From: Methylobacterium sp. J-068
GTDB lineage: Bacteria > Pseudomonadota > Alphaproteobacteria > Rhizobiales > Beijerinckiaceae
Reading direction: 5' to 3'
Length of the DNA: 32,764 nt
Assembly (NCBI RefSeq): GCF_022829445.1
Contig: NZ_JAKSXY010000012.1
Coordinates: 1-32,764, forward strand
A model generated the notes under the pieces. That model was not told where the DNA came from. It did not search any database and saw nothing but the letters and a program-made list of their open reading frames with translations. Each line of letters opens with the position of its first letter. The stretch's first letter is position 1. This document shows positions 7,458 through 16,766 of this stretch, one piece after another. Made by a program: the position numbers and the translations under genes.

Positions 7458-8150
7458 ATGGAACTACATGGTCCCAGTTCGCGCATCGATCTGCGCATTG
7501 ATCGCGTACTTAAAGATTTTGGGTACGCGTCGTTCACATCTTTTCAATTTATTGAACAATTTAAAAAATTGTACCCAAAGACATGGGCAGCCATAGTCGC
7601 TCGGTATGGAATCGGTGGTAAGGGAAGTGGAACAATATATACATCATCAAGCTTCATAGGAACACATTTGGAGAAACGCAAATACAACAGATCATTATTG
7701 AAATTAGAGCGCGTTCGAGCCCCTGTTGGATGGGGTAACCCTTGGATCACTGTGTGGGCGAACCTTTCTTATACTGGAGCCTCGCTCTATCCCGATGAGG
7801 TCCCAAACGAGGGTATTCTGCTTGAGGGTGCCAAAACTCAAGTAACTGTAAATCGATATGAACGAGATAATACGGCACGCAAGAAGTGCATTGAACACTT
7901 TGGAACAAAATGCTCCGTCTGCCGTATGGATTTTGAAGAAACATATGGAAGCTCTGTCAAGGGCTTCATTCATGTGCATCATATTAAGCCGCTGTCATAT
8001 ATTGGGAAGCAATACAAGGTGAACCCCCTAACTGATCTGCGCCCCGTATGTCCTAACTGTCACGCTGTAATCCACGCAAACGGCAAAGTTTTATCTGTGA
8101 CCAAGGCAAGGGCGCTCATGCGGCGAGCGGCGCGGAAAAATTCAAACTGA
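7458..8150 (+). CDS. HNH endonuclease, AT-rich, possible type IV or homing-type
   Basis: The 230-residue protein ends in a canonical HNH domain (about residues 150-205): CSVCRMDFEE, then FIHVHHIKPLS, then NPLTDLRPVCPNCHAVIH, with both CxxC zinc knuckles and the catalytic His region intact. The N-terminal 140 residues are not recognised; such N-terminal parts in McrA-like enzymes read modified bases, but that is inference. The ATG at 7458 was chosen because the longer frame from 7413 overlaps the end of the IS1-like gene. It starts 8 bp after that gene's stop and is followed at once by transposase debris. Base composition is clearly lower in GC than its neighbours, which suggests transfer. Confidence 0.75.
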   Translation: MELHGPSSRIDLRIDRVLKDFGYASFTSFQFIEQFKKLYPKTWAAIVARYGIGGKGSGTIYTSSSFIGTHLEKRKYNRSLLKLERVRAPVGWGNPWITVWANLSYTGASLYPDEVPNEGILLEGAKTQVTVNRYERDNTARKKCIEHFGTKCSVCRMDFEETYGSSVKGFIHVHHIKPLSYIGKQYKVNPLTDLRPVCPNCHAVIHANGKVLSVTKARALMRRAARKNSN

Positions 8151-8152
8151 GA

Positions 8153-8290
8153 CACTACCCCGGATTTGAGCACGTGGACGATACCACTGATCACGCGCCG
8201 CGCGTCCACGCGCTCCTTGCCCCGCGTGTCGGTGGGCAGGTGCGGTGCGATCTTCGCAAACTGCTTGTCTGTCAGCCAAAACCGATCCAT
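8153..8290 (-). pseudogene. IS5-type transposase OrfA fragment
   Basis: From an ATG at 8290 the minus strand reads MDRFWLTDKQFAKIAPHLP followed by RGKERVDARRVISGIVHVLKSG. This is the conserved N-terminal part of IS5/IS1182-type OrfA proteins. Similarity stops at about 8153, next to the stop codon of the HNH gene, where the usual RW-containing continuation is missing. Only about 46 codons remain. It is a remnant, probably cut by the arrival of neighbouring DNA. Confidence 0.7.
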
Positions 8291-8424
8291 TGGCCCCTTC
8301 CGTGGAAGCCGTGAATTACACCTCGCCCTCCGCGCCACCGTTGCGGGTTCGGATGCTAATGTCCGCTCATGGCGCGAAGCTGAGCTCTTACTATGCGCGC
8401 CGATCCAGGGGCCCGTCTCAAGGC

Positions 8425-8485
8425 TTTCTAAGACCTGTCGCATGGCAAAGGCGATCTGTTCGTTCCTGAACCGCTTGCGATGCAT
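8425..8485 (-). pseudogene. IS3-type OrfA start fragment
   Basis: From the ATG at 8483-8485 the minus strand reads MHRKRFRNEQIAFAMRQ, similar to the start of IS3-family OrfA proteins (K-R-F-x-E-E-Q-I). After about 18 codons the similarity ends. It lies between the IS5-type fragment and the promoter region of the DISARM-like operon, which fits a patch of stacked insertion debris at the edge of the island. The match is short. Confidence 0.35.
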
Positions 8486-8661
8486 GGCATTCACCCACCT
8501 ACAGGTTTCAGGATGCCTGAAAAGCTTACGCTCAGCGCGGAGCATTTTGATGGGTCAGGGTCACCGCGGCAGATTTGATCCGTGTTGACGTTTAATTGTG
8601 ATTTGCGCGCCGCTGCCCTTGCAAGTGGCACCATGAGGTTGCAGCATTGCAGGATACTTCA

Positions 8662-8675
8662 TCGGATCAATCCGA
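8662..8675. promoter_or_regulatory. Inverted repeat upstream of the DISARM-like operon, possible operator
   Basis: TCGGAT-CA-ATCCGA is a perfect 6-bp inverted repeat with a 2-bp centre, 18 bp upstream of the ATG at 8694. It is the only clear palindrome in the short region before the operon. Symmetry and position suggest a repressor site, or a small hairpin near the start of the message. No regulator gene is encoded beside it. Confidence 0.35.
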
Positions 8676-8693
8676 GATTTTACGGGGCATAGA

Positions 8694-11549
8694 ATGTTTC
8701 CGGGGGGGAGGCGCAGGAGCCAGGAACTCCAGCGAATGATGGCCGACAAGGCCGTCGCAGCGACTCGTCGTACGCTCCTTCTTTCTCGTAAGTTGAAATC
8801 GGAAAAGTTGCCGCCCTGTGAAGACGCTACGCCATCAGCGGGGCAGCGTTGCGTTCAGGTAGATTTGACGGAGGCCGAGGCATCAGTCCGCCCGACCAGT
8901 GAGTTCGACGTCAGGGCGGAACTGGCTCTGAGACCACGCCTTGCCATCAAGCCTGCCGCCATCGCGAGGGCCCGCTTCCAGGTCGATGCTGGTGCGGTCG
9001 AGGTCACGCATCTGCTCCATGTGCTTCTAGCAACCGCGCTTGCCACTGAGGTCGACAAGCCGATCTGCATCGTGCTGCCTTCGACGGATCAGGTTCCCGA
9101 AACCGTCGGCCTCATGGCTGCCATTGAGTGTCTTGCAGTGGATCTGCAAGGCACTCGTCCCGCCTTCAGGGAAAATCTGCGTCCAGGCAAGCGCGTTCGC
9201 TTACATCCGGGCGGCGAGGTGTTCGAGCTCGATGCCGTCAACGGGGACGGGTCGCTGCAACTACGGATGATGGACAAGGCTACTTACAAGTCCAACGGAA
9301 CCCGCTACGCTTCGGCCGACCGGGCCTTCTGGTTCGAGCCAACCACGCGCCGCCAACCGCTCGGGACCCAGCACACGAAGTTCGTCGCTCCTTGGCCAAA
9401 CCAGTTGGACATGCTGCTGGGCGGCCAGCTTTTTGCCAACACTGGCCTCGTCAGAAACAGGGTCATCCTGGCAGGCATGAGGAAGGGTTTCGAGCGCACG
9501 CTTGCCTCTGTTCCCCTGGTAAGCGTCGAGGGTCCCGCGTTGATGCCCGTCAGGCAAGTCTTTCCGTTCGGCGGGTTGGATGCTGCTGGCAAGGCCTACG
9601 TGATCGAACCATCCGGCTCTGCCGGTCAGCCCATGGTCGCCATCGAGAGGGAACTGCTCGACCTCGAACGTGCCTGTCTTGCCGAGGACATTGAAGCCGG
9701 ATCCAAGATCGTTCTTACCGATCGTCTCGATATGATCCTCAGAGATCTCAGCTTGGCTGGGCGGATTGCCGAGCGGCAGCGGCTCATCCTGTTTGTCGAG
9801 GCTCGCAGGCGCTCGGAGATTGCGTTGCTGGCGGACAAGGGATGGGTTGTCTGGGAGCCGACCGCCCACGAGATTATCGGAGCCGGCCCATCGGACATCT
9901 GCATGGGCTCCAAAGGCATCGACGCCTCCCTTCGTGCAGCTGCCGGCGAGACGCTGAGAACGCCTGGTTTCATCTCCTGCAAGTCGCAGACGCTCAGACA
10001 GGCAGATGCGGCTCTCGCACGCCTTGGTCTGCAACTGAGGGATGAGTCGGTCGAGGAAGAGGAATGGGTGGAAGACCTTCTGTCAGGTGCCCAGGACCTC
10101 TTCTTCTCGTGCGGAAACTGGTTGACGGTGCCCGAGGACGTCGAACTCGATGGCGCCGTCGCCGCTGCGGATCGGATCAGGCGTGCCGCCGATCGCATCG
10201 GAGCGAGACTGGGCCCGGAAGGTGCCGAAGCCGCGGTCGAGTTCGCGGACGCCGTCGACAATTTCCGTTCGTCGGCAATCCGAGGCAGCCTCACGGCTAA
10301 AGGCAGCGAGTTGCTTCGCTTGGCCCGGGCGGCCAGCGAGGGCACGTACAAACAGATGTTCGTCACCGGAAACCGTCAGGGCCGCGAGCGAGCCGATGCC
10401 TTCTTCAGGCGCCACGACCTTGGAACGCGCTGCGTGGCCGTGCGCGAACTCGCCCAGGAAGGGGACAGAGCATCGATCGTCGCGTTCTCGATCATGCGTC
10501 GGGATCTCTTCGAGCGCCTCGTCGATCCTTGGCCTTCGGCGAACACGCTGTTCCTCGGGTACGAGTTCGAGACCGACTGCTACCGACGGCGCCTTGGTCG
10601 ACGGGATGCCCTGCGCCGGACCATGCGACTCGATGCCGAGAGCCGCACTAGGCTCACGAGCATCGCCGGGGCAAGGTTCCCGGAGCCGCGCCATGAGGCT
10701 TCGGCGGAACCGCTGGCACCAGCTGACGTCAATCACCTCAACGGCTTCGATCGCGCGACCAGAGAATGGAGCTGGGTGAGGCGGATCACCATCCCGGCGC
10801 CATCGCACGGGGAGGATACCTGCGAGGCCCGCATCGTCCGCTTCGCGGGGCGTTCGTGGTCGGCCATGACCGCCGAACACGAAATCACTCTGCTCGTTCC
10901 CGGCGAGGGCGGGCAAGCTTCAGTCCGCGAGGTGCATATCGCCGACCTCGCGTCCGGTACCCGGATCGTAGTCCGGGAGGGCGGAGACCGAGACGTGATC
11001 CGCCTGCTTGCACAAGATATCAAAGGCGAGGAGGGCTACGAAACGCTCCGCCAGCACTCGGGCCTGTGGCGCCGCGTCCTGCGCGCGGCCTCCGTCGATC
11101 ATGCAGCCATCCATCGCAGGCTCGAACTCGTCGGCGTTCGTCGAAATCTGGCGACCATCCGTGCTTGGCTTCACAATGCCGCCTTAATCGGCCCCCGCTC
11201 AGTCGACGATGTCGACGGCATCGCGCGGGCTTTCCCGGACCCGACGATCAAGGCCGCCGCGTGGAAGGCGTGCATGGATGCGATCGCGGAGCTGCGGGCA
11301 CTTCATCAGACGGCCGGATCCAGGCTCACCGCCCTGCTGTCCCACCGCTGCGGCAAGATGCTGCTTGAACCCTCCGACACCGAGCTGGCCATCGATCTCG
11401 GCATCGGTACCGTATGGGTGCTTGAGGTGGCGGGCGTGGAGGACGAGACGCGCGAGTGCCCGGCCTCTTACGTCAATCGCATCCACTGGCAGGACCCTGC
11501 CTGGAAGGCGGGGCTCCTGACGTCTCAGCTGCGCGCCAGGGCCGCCTGA
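8694..11549 (+). CDS. DrmE-like protein, first gene of a DISARM-like operon
   Basis: This 951-residue protein is not related to any enzyme I can name with certainty. Its place directly ahead of a nuclease-helicase and the DrmA/DrmB pair, its length, and a C-terminal part with HEITLLVPGEG, VHIADLASGTRIVVREGGDRDVI and a following GLWRRVLRAA resemble DrmE, the protein of unknown function in class 2 DISARM. The segment KPICIVLPSTDQV near residue 125 looks like a beta-strand and turn of a Rossmann-like fold, but no intact Walker A motif is visible. ATG 8694 has a weak ribosome site; ATG 8736 is an in-frame alternative. The stop is one base before the next start, so translation is probably coupled. 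Confidence 0.5.
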   Translation: MFPGGRRRSQELQRMMADKAVAATRRTLLLSRKLKSEKLPPCEDATPSAGQRCVQVDLTEAEASVRPTSEFDVRAELALRPRLAIKPAAIARARFQVDAGAVEVTHLLHVLLATALATEVDKPICIVLPSTDQVPETVGLMAAIECLAVDLQGTRPAFRENLRPGKRVRLHPGGEVFELDAVNGDGSLQLRMMDKATYKSNGTRYASADRAFWFEPTTRRQPLGTQHTKFVAPWPNQLDMLLGGQLFANTGLVRNRVILAGMRKGFERTLASVPLVSVEGPALMPVRQVFPFGGLDAAGKAYVIEPSGSAGQPMVAIERELLDLERACLAEDIEAGSKIVLTDRLDMILRDLSLAGRIAERQRLILFVEARRRSEIALLADKGWVVWEPTAHEIIGAGPSDICMGSKGIDASLRAAAGETLRTPGFISCKSQTLRQADAALARLGLQLRDESVEEEEWVEDLLSGAQDLFFSCGNWLTVPEDVELDGAVAAADRIRRAADRIGARLGPEGAEAAVEFADAVDNFRSSAIRGSLTAKGSELLRLARAASEGTYKQMFVTGNRQGRERADAFFRRHDLGTRCVAVRELAQEGDRASIVAFSIMRRDLFERLVDPWPSANTLFLGYEFETDCYRRRLGRRDALRRTMRLDAESRTRLTSIAGARFPEPRHEASAEPLAPADVNHLNGFDRATREWSWVRRITIPAPSHGEDTCEARIVRFAGRSWSAMTAEHEITLLVPGEGGQASVREVHIADLASGTRIVVREGGDRDVIRLLAQDIKGEEGYETLRQHSGLWRRVLRAASVDHAAIHRRLELVGVRRNLATIRAWLHNAALIGPRSVDDVDGIARAFPDPTIKAAAWKACMDAIAELRALHQTAGSRLTALLSHRCGKMLLEPSDTELAIDLGIGTVWVLEVAGVEDETRECPASYVNRIHWQDPAWKAGLLTSQLRARAA

Positions 11550-11550
11550 C

Positions 11551-13302
11551 ATGGCCGTGATGGTACCTCGTCACGTCGACGCGTCCATCGTCGCGTCCGA
11601 GCGTCGCGTCTTCGAGGCGCTGCGCTCCGCGTCGTTGAGCGAGGGCTGGACCGTCCTGCACTCCCTCGGGCTTTCGAGCGCTTGGACGGGCGAGTTCGGG
11701 GAGATCGACTTCGTCGTCGTGATCCCAGGTCTCGGCATCGTCTGCATCGAGGTGAAGGGCGGGGGCGTCTCCGTCGCGGACGGCGTCTGGACCACCCGCA
11801 ACCGCTACGGCACGACGGAGCGGCTGAAGCGCAGTCCCTACCGTCAGGCCCAGGAGGGCCAGTGGAAGCTGGTGGCCGCTCTCAAGGCGAAGTTCGGGGC
11901 AGGCTCGCAAGAGGCGCGTTGTCCCATCGGATGGCTCGTCGTGTTCCCCGATGTCATGAGCCCGCCGCTCACCCCGGAGGCGACCCGGGATGAGGTCATT
12001 GCCCGAGACGAGCTCGATGGCGACATCGGACCCCGGATACGCTCCACGCCCTCGCTTGCGAAACTCGCCGGGCGGGCGGATCTCGTCGCGCCGAACGCTG
12101 CGACCTGTTCGCGGATGCTGTCGTTCCTCCGCCCGGATTTCGAGCGGGTGCCATCCCCGGCATCCGAGCATTGGGATGCCGATGCGCGACTGAAGATCCT
12201 GACGGAGGAACAGTTCGAGGCCCTCGACAATGTCTCGGACAATCCTGTCTGCCTCCTCCGCGGTCCCGCGGGAACGGGCAAGACCTTGATCGGCATAGAG
12301 CAGGCCCGCCGGATCGCCCAGACGGGGGGCAGCGTCCTCGTCGCATGCTTTAACGGAGGCCTGGGTGGCTGGCTGCAGGACGCGACGGCGGGCTTTGGAC
12401 CGGGGCGCGTCGTAGCCGGCCACCTGCATGGGCTTCTCAGGGACCGGATCGCGAACTCTCCCTTCGCCGAGGACCTGCGACAGGCGGAGCAGGCCGGGAC
12501 CTCCGGCGATGAGCTGTACGGGCGCCACTACTACGAGCTGGGGGCGCTCGCCGTAGAGGAGAGCGGGGAACGCTTCGACGTCATCGTCTTCGACGAGGTC
12601 CAGGACCTGCCGTCCTCGCGGGTTGCGGAGCTGCTGAAGGTGTGGTCGCACACCGCCGGAGGCACGAGGATCCTGCTCCTCGGCGACTTCACGAGACAGG
12701 CGCTCTACACAGGTTCGTCCGACGCATCACTGGAGCTTCTCAGGGCGTCGCTCGGCGATGTCGCCGTCTTCAACCTGCGCCTCAACTGCAGGAACACCCG
12801 TCGGATCGCGATGCAGACGGGCGTCTTCAGCGGCTTCGGGGAGCAACGGCTGAGCGAGCGGCAGCCGGAAGGCGAGCAGGTCAGCCTGCAGTTCCACGCC
12901 GACCGCGCCTCCGGCCTCGCGAAACTCGATGCAGTCGTGCGGCAGCTGCGCGAGAGCGGCATCAAGGCCGCTGACGTGGTCATCCTGGGACCGCGGCGGC
13001 GCGAGAACTCGCTTCTGTCCGGTGTCGCCACCGTCGGAGGCTGGCCCATCAGGGACGCCCACGCTCCCGGGCAGGGCGTCGCCTACGCGACCGCCCACGC
13101 GTTCAAGGGCCTTGAGCGGAAGGTCGTCATCGTCGTCGATGCCGATGCCCGGTACCAGGACGAATCGGACGCCATCCTCTACGTTGCTATGTCGCGGGCA
13201 CGCCTGCGGCTGTTCATCCTCGCCCCCGAGACGTCGCGTCCGGTGATGGAGAAGCGGATGACGGACGCCGTTCTCGCCACCCTTGCACAGAAGGCATCAT
13301 GA
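11551..13302 (+). CDS. NERD nuclease fused to an SF1 (UvrD-like) helicase
   Basis: The 583-residue protein opens with a NERD domain (about residues 10-115): GEIDFVVVIPGLGIVCIEVKGG supplies the Asp and the E-x-K of a PD-(D/E)xK-like nuclease. A helicase follows: LRGPAGTGKT (Walker A, about 238-247), VIVFDEVQDL (Walker B, about 345), a long middle part with LLLGDFTRQ, then YATAHAFKGLERKVVIV (about 511) and LYVAMSRARLRLFIL (motif VI, about 541). It should unwind and possibly cut DNA. The ATG follows the previous stop by one base, and its own stop overlaps the next ATG. NERD-helicases occur in many defence islands; it is not one of the five founding DISARM components. Confidence 0.85.
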   Translation: MAVMVPRHVDASIVASERRVFEALRSASLSEGWTVLHSLGLSSAWTGEFGEIDFVVVIPGLGIVCIEVKGGGVSVADGVWTTRNRYGTTERLKRSPYRQAQEGQWKLVAALKAKFGAGSQEARCPIGWLVVFPDVMSPPLTPEATRDEVIARDELDGDIGPRIRSTPSLAKLAGRADLVAPNAATCSRMLSFLRPDFERVPSPASEHWDADARLKILTEEQFEALDNVSDNPVCLLRGPAGTGKTLIGIEQARRIAQTGGSVLVACFNGGLGGWLQDATAGFGPGRVVAGHLHGLLRDRIANSPFAEDLRQAEQAGTSGDELYGRHYYELGALAVEESGERFDVIVFDEVQDLPSSRVAELLKVWSHTAGGTRILLLGDFTRQALYTGSSDASLELLRASLGDVAVFNLRLNCRNTRRIAMQTGVFSGFGEQRLSERQPEGEQVSLQFHADRASGLAKLDAVVRQLRESGIKAADVVILGPRRRENSLLSGVATVGGWPIRDAHAPGQGVAYATAHAFKGLERKVVIVVDADARYQDESDAILYVAMSRARLRLFILAPETSRPVMEKRMTDAVLATLAQKAS

Positions 13303-16300
13303 CCGGTCGTACCGTCGGCACGACCCGCGAGGTGCGGGACTTCATCATCGACAGCCTCCGTCGGGAGCTGATCGGACCGGCGCCGGGCTATCCGCTCATG
13401 CGGGTCGATCTCTCCGCCGACCGCAAGTGCCATGGCCAGGAGATCCTTCGGCCCCAGGACCCGCCCCGCTATCGCTACTCCGCCGGCATCCTGTTCCCCG
13501 CCGGCGTGAACTTCTCTGCGACGCTGGATGCCGGCGAGGAGGCCGCAGACATCGAAGAAGCCGCCGCCGTCGGTGAGGATGGCGTGGGCGGCAGCGCAGC
13601 CGAGGCCGGCGTCGACGATCAAGCCGAGATCGAGGCGACGGCGAGCGAGGACCGTACGCCCGACACGGACGTGGAGGTCGATCCCACCTCGACCTTCCTG
13701 CCCAGCACCATGGGGGTCAGTTTCCTAGCCGACGTGAGCGGGGGAATCCGCGTCAAGGCGTCCTGGGGCACCTATCACAAGGAGGCCGTCGCCGGCTTTC
13801 CAAGCTTTAAGAAGGATGGATCGGCGGCCGAGCTCTGGTTCCGGACGCCGGACGAGAAGTCGGAGGAATACCGGCTTGACGAACTGGCAGGTCGCGAGAC
13901 CCGCATCCGGCTCCCGCGCAGGCGTGTCTCGCCGCCGGCGCTTGCCGGGGAGCTCACCATCGATGTGGTCAGCCGCCCGGCCGGAGGGAACGAGCGTCTG
14001 GTGACCGTCACGCTGGTCAACGTCGCCCAAAATTCCCGGCCCATCAACGAGAAGTGCTTCTTCCAATGCTCCCTTTCGGTGGAGTCGCTGCCGGGCACAA
14101 TCATCCTCGCCTATCCGGGCAGGCCATCCTCGATGCAGGACGAGGAGGAGGCCTCGCTGAGCCTGCTGTACCGCCACCGGCCTACCTACGCGGTCGGGCA
14201 TGGCTGCGCCGCCGACTGGGATATTGGTGGCGAGGGTTTGCCGATCCGCATCCGAAGCGAGACGCTGCCGGTCTTCGAGCAGCCCCCGGTGCTGCCGCTT
14301 GAGGACGCGCCGGGCGTGGAACTCTCGATGCGGAAGCTCGCGGAAGCCTCCCGGGCGGATGTCGCCTCCTCCTGCCGCGCCCTGGCAGACGCGTACGAGG
14401 CCTGGATCGATGAGCGGGACCGCGAGCTCGCGGCAGATGCCGGGCTGGCCAACGAGCCGGAGCTGAAGGATCGAGGGGAGGAGCACCTCCGGGAATGCCG
14501 GGACTGCCTGGGGCGGATCAGGAAGGGCGTCGATCTGCTCGACGATGACCCGGACGCATTCGAGGCGTTCCAGCTCATGAATATGGCCATGGTGCGCCAG
14601 CGCGCGCACTACGCCCTGTCGTCCGAGGATGACAAGCGGCGCAAGTGGGTCAAAGGAGCCGGCGGCCAGGAGCCGACGGTCCCCTATCCCGCCCCTGCCT
14701 ATCCGTACGAGACCAGATGGCGGCCTTTCCAGCTCGCCTTCGTCCTCATGAACGTTCGCTCGTTTGTAGAGCCCGGGCACGAGGAGCGCAGCCTCGTCGA
14801 CGTCATCTGGTTCCCGACAGGCGGCGGGAAGACCGAGGCCTACCTCGGCCTCACGGCGCTCGTGATCCTGCTCCGCAGGCTGCGTGATCCAGCCGACGCG
14901 GGTACCACCGTCCTGATGCGCTACACCCTGCGGCTGCTGACCACGCAGCAGTTCCAGCGGGCGGCGTCGCTCATCTGCGCGCTCGAACTGGTCCGTCGGG
15001 ACAATCCGAAGCGTTTCGGTGACCTGCCCATCACCATCGGGCTGTGGCTGGGCTCGTCGGTGACCCCGAACAGGGACGCCGCCGCCAGCGTGGCGTTCGG
15101 CAAGCTGACCTCCGAGGGGGGCGACAACCCCTTCGTGATCCTGTCCTGCCCCTGGTGCGGGGTCGACATGGGGCCGCACGACTACGACGGCGATACCCGC
15201 GTCTTCGGCTACCGGCGCGAGAAGAGGACGGGCGGGGACCAGCACGTACGCTTCCGTTGCGAGGATCCCGGCTGCGCCTTCTCAACGGCGGATGGGTTGC
15301 CCCTGGAGGTCGTGGACGAGGGCATCTATCGGGAGCCCCCGACGCTGCTGATCGGCACCGTCGACAAGTTCGCGATGATGCCGTGGAGCCCCGAGGCACG
15401 GTACCTTTTTGGCATCGACAACGAGAACGCGGTCACGCCTCCCGAGCTGGTGATCCAGGACGAGCTGCACCTCATCTCCGGGCCCCTCGGCTCCATGGTC
15501 GGCCACTACGAGACCGTGATCGACGAGTTCACGACCCACGTGGCTGACGGGGCCCGTATCCCGGCGAAGATCGTGGCGTCGACGGCGACGATCGCACGCG
15601 CCGGACAGCAGGTGAAAGCCGTCTACGGTCGCGACGCCAAGCTCTTCCCGCCGCAGGGGCTTAAGGCGGGTGAATCGTTCTTCGCGCGCGAAGGATCCGG
15701 GCAGGCTGGCCGCACCTACGTCGGCGTCCTCGCCACGGCCGTCCCTTCGCACGTCACGGCGCAAGTCCGCACACTGGCGACCCTGCTCCAGGCTCCCGCG
15801 CTAGTGGAGGCCGCGACCGGCCTTGATGGGCTTGTCGATCCCTACTGGTCGCTCGTCGTCTACTTCAACAGTTTGCGGGAGCTCGGCCGGGCCTCCACAC
15901 TCGTACAGGCCGACATCCGCGAGTACCTGAACGCGGTCTGGGACCGGATCGGGCTCTCCTTCGAGGCGACCTACGGCGCCCCGGATCAGCGGCGCTTCAT
16001 CAACAACTTCGACGAGCTCACCAGCCGGATGCGCAGCAGCGACATCCCGGGCGTGCTGCAGAAGCTCTTCACGGCGAAGCCGTCCAAAGAGACCGTCGAC
16101 CTTTGCTACGCGACCAACATGATCCAGGTCGGCCTGGACGTACCGCGCCTCAGCATCATGTCGATCGTTGGTCAGCCGAAGGGAGCATCGGAATACATTC
16201 AGGCTTCGAGCCGCGTCGGCCGCGGGCGCGACAAGCCGGGGCTGGTCATCACCAATTTCAACCCGTTCAAGCCTCGCGACCGGTCACATTTCGAGAGCTT

Positions 16301-16766
16301 CAGGCCATTCCATGAGAACGCCTACCGGCATGTGGAGCCGACCAGCGTGACACCGTTCTCGATCCCGGTCTGCGAGCGTGCCATCCACGCCCTGGCCGTT
16401 GCCATCGTGCGCTTCCGCTACCCGCAGCATCGCGACAGGCCGAACCTGGGGCTTTCGGACGCTGAGCGGAAGGCGGTGACCGCCATCGTCATGGACAGGG
16501 TCGCCCTGGTGGATCCCGACGAGGTGTCGAGAGCGCGCGCCACCCTCGACCGGTTCCTCGACGATTGGCAGCGTCGGAAACCCCAGAACTACGGGAAGGT
16601 GTCCGAGATCCCGGACGATCCGCTGATCTATCCGGCAGGGCGGGCGCTTCCGCAGAACCTCAACCACCTCGTCGGAACGGTCAAGGCGACCGCAACTTCG
16701 ATGCGGAACGTCGATGCGGACTGCGAGGCCACCCCGGTCCCGGTCTATGCGAGCGGGAGCGTCTGA
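13299..16766 (+). CDS. drmA: DrmA-like SF2 helicase (DUF1998-associated)
   Basis: The protein has 1155 residues. An acidic N-terminal third rich in Glu/Asp/Ala (about residues 75-130) precedes the helicase. WFPTGGGKTEAYLGL (about 505) is motif I, IQDELHLISGPLG (about 720) is motif II with a DELH box, STATIARA (about 760) is motif III, and EYIQASSRVGRGRDKPGLV (about 965) is motif VI. A CPWCG...C...C insertion (about 616-660) is a likely zinc knuckle between motifs I and II. The length, the DELH box and an adjacent DUF1998 gene match DrmA. In DISARM, DrmA and DrmB form a complex that binds DNA. Its ATG overlaps the previous stop, and its TGA overlaps the start of drmB. Confidence 0.85.
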   Translation: MTGRTVGTTREVRDFIIDSLRRELIGPAPGYPLMRVDLSADRKCHGQEILRPQDPPRYRYSAGILFPAGVNFSATLDAGEEAADIEEAAAVGEDGVGGSAAEAGVDDQAEIEATASEDRTPDTDVEVDPTSTFLPSTMGVSFLADVSGGIRVKASWGTYHKEAVAGFPSFKKDGSAAELWFRTPDEKSEEYRLDELAGRETRIRLPRRRVSPPALAGELTIDVVSRPAGGNERLVTVTLVNVAQNSRPINEKCFFQCSLSVESLPGTIILAYPGRPSSMQDEEEASLSLLYRHRPTYAVGHGCAADWDIGGEGLPIRIRSETLPVFEQPPVLPLEDAPGVELSMRKLAEASRADVASSCRALADAYEAWIDERDRELAADAGLANEPELKDRGEEHLRECRDCLGRIRKGVDLLDDDPDAFEAFQLMNMAMVRQRAHYALSSEDDKRRKWVKGAGGQEPTVPYPAPAYPYETRWRPFQLAFVLMNVRSFVEPGHEERSLVDVIWFPTGGGKTEAYLGLTALVILLRRLRDPADAGTTVLMRYTLRLLTTQQFQRAASLICALELVRRDNPKRFGDLPITIGLWLGSSVTPNRDAAASVAFGKLTSEGGDNPFVILSCPWCGVDMGPHDYDGDTRVFGYRREKRTGGDQHVRFRCEDPGCAFSTADGLPLEVVDEGIYREPPTLLIGTVDKFAMMPWSPEARYLFGIDNENAVTPPELVIQDELHLISGPLGSMVGHYETVIDEFTTHVADGARIPAKIVASTATIARAGQQVKAVYGRDAKLFPPQGLKAGESFFAREGSGQAGRTYVGVLATAVPSHVTAQVRTLATLLQAPALVEAATGLDGLVDPYWSLVVYFNSLRELGRASTLVQADIREYLNAVWDRIGLSFEATYGAPDQRRFINNFDELTSRMRSSDIPGVLQKLFTAKPSKETVDLCYATNMIQVGLDVPRLSIMSIVGQPKGASEYIQASSRVGRGRDKPGLVITNFNPFKPRDRSHFESFRPFHENAYRHVEPTSVTPFSIPVCERAIHALAVAIVRFRYPQHRDRPNLGLSDAERKAVTAIVMDRVALVDPDEVSRARATLDRFLDDWQRRKPQNYGKVSEIPDDPLIYPAGRALPQNLNHLVGTVKATATSMRNVDADCEATPVPVYASGSV

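Noticed and set aside
11473..12651. 392-codon frame on the minus strand inside the NERD-helicase gene
   Set aside because: It lies fully antisense to a gene with clear NERD and helicase motifs; it is a mirror effect of codon bias.
13725..15245. 506-codon frame on the minus strand within drmA
   Set aside because: Antisense to the helicase motifs of drmA, with no domain of its own.
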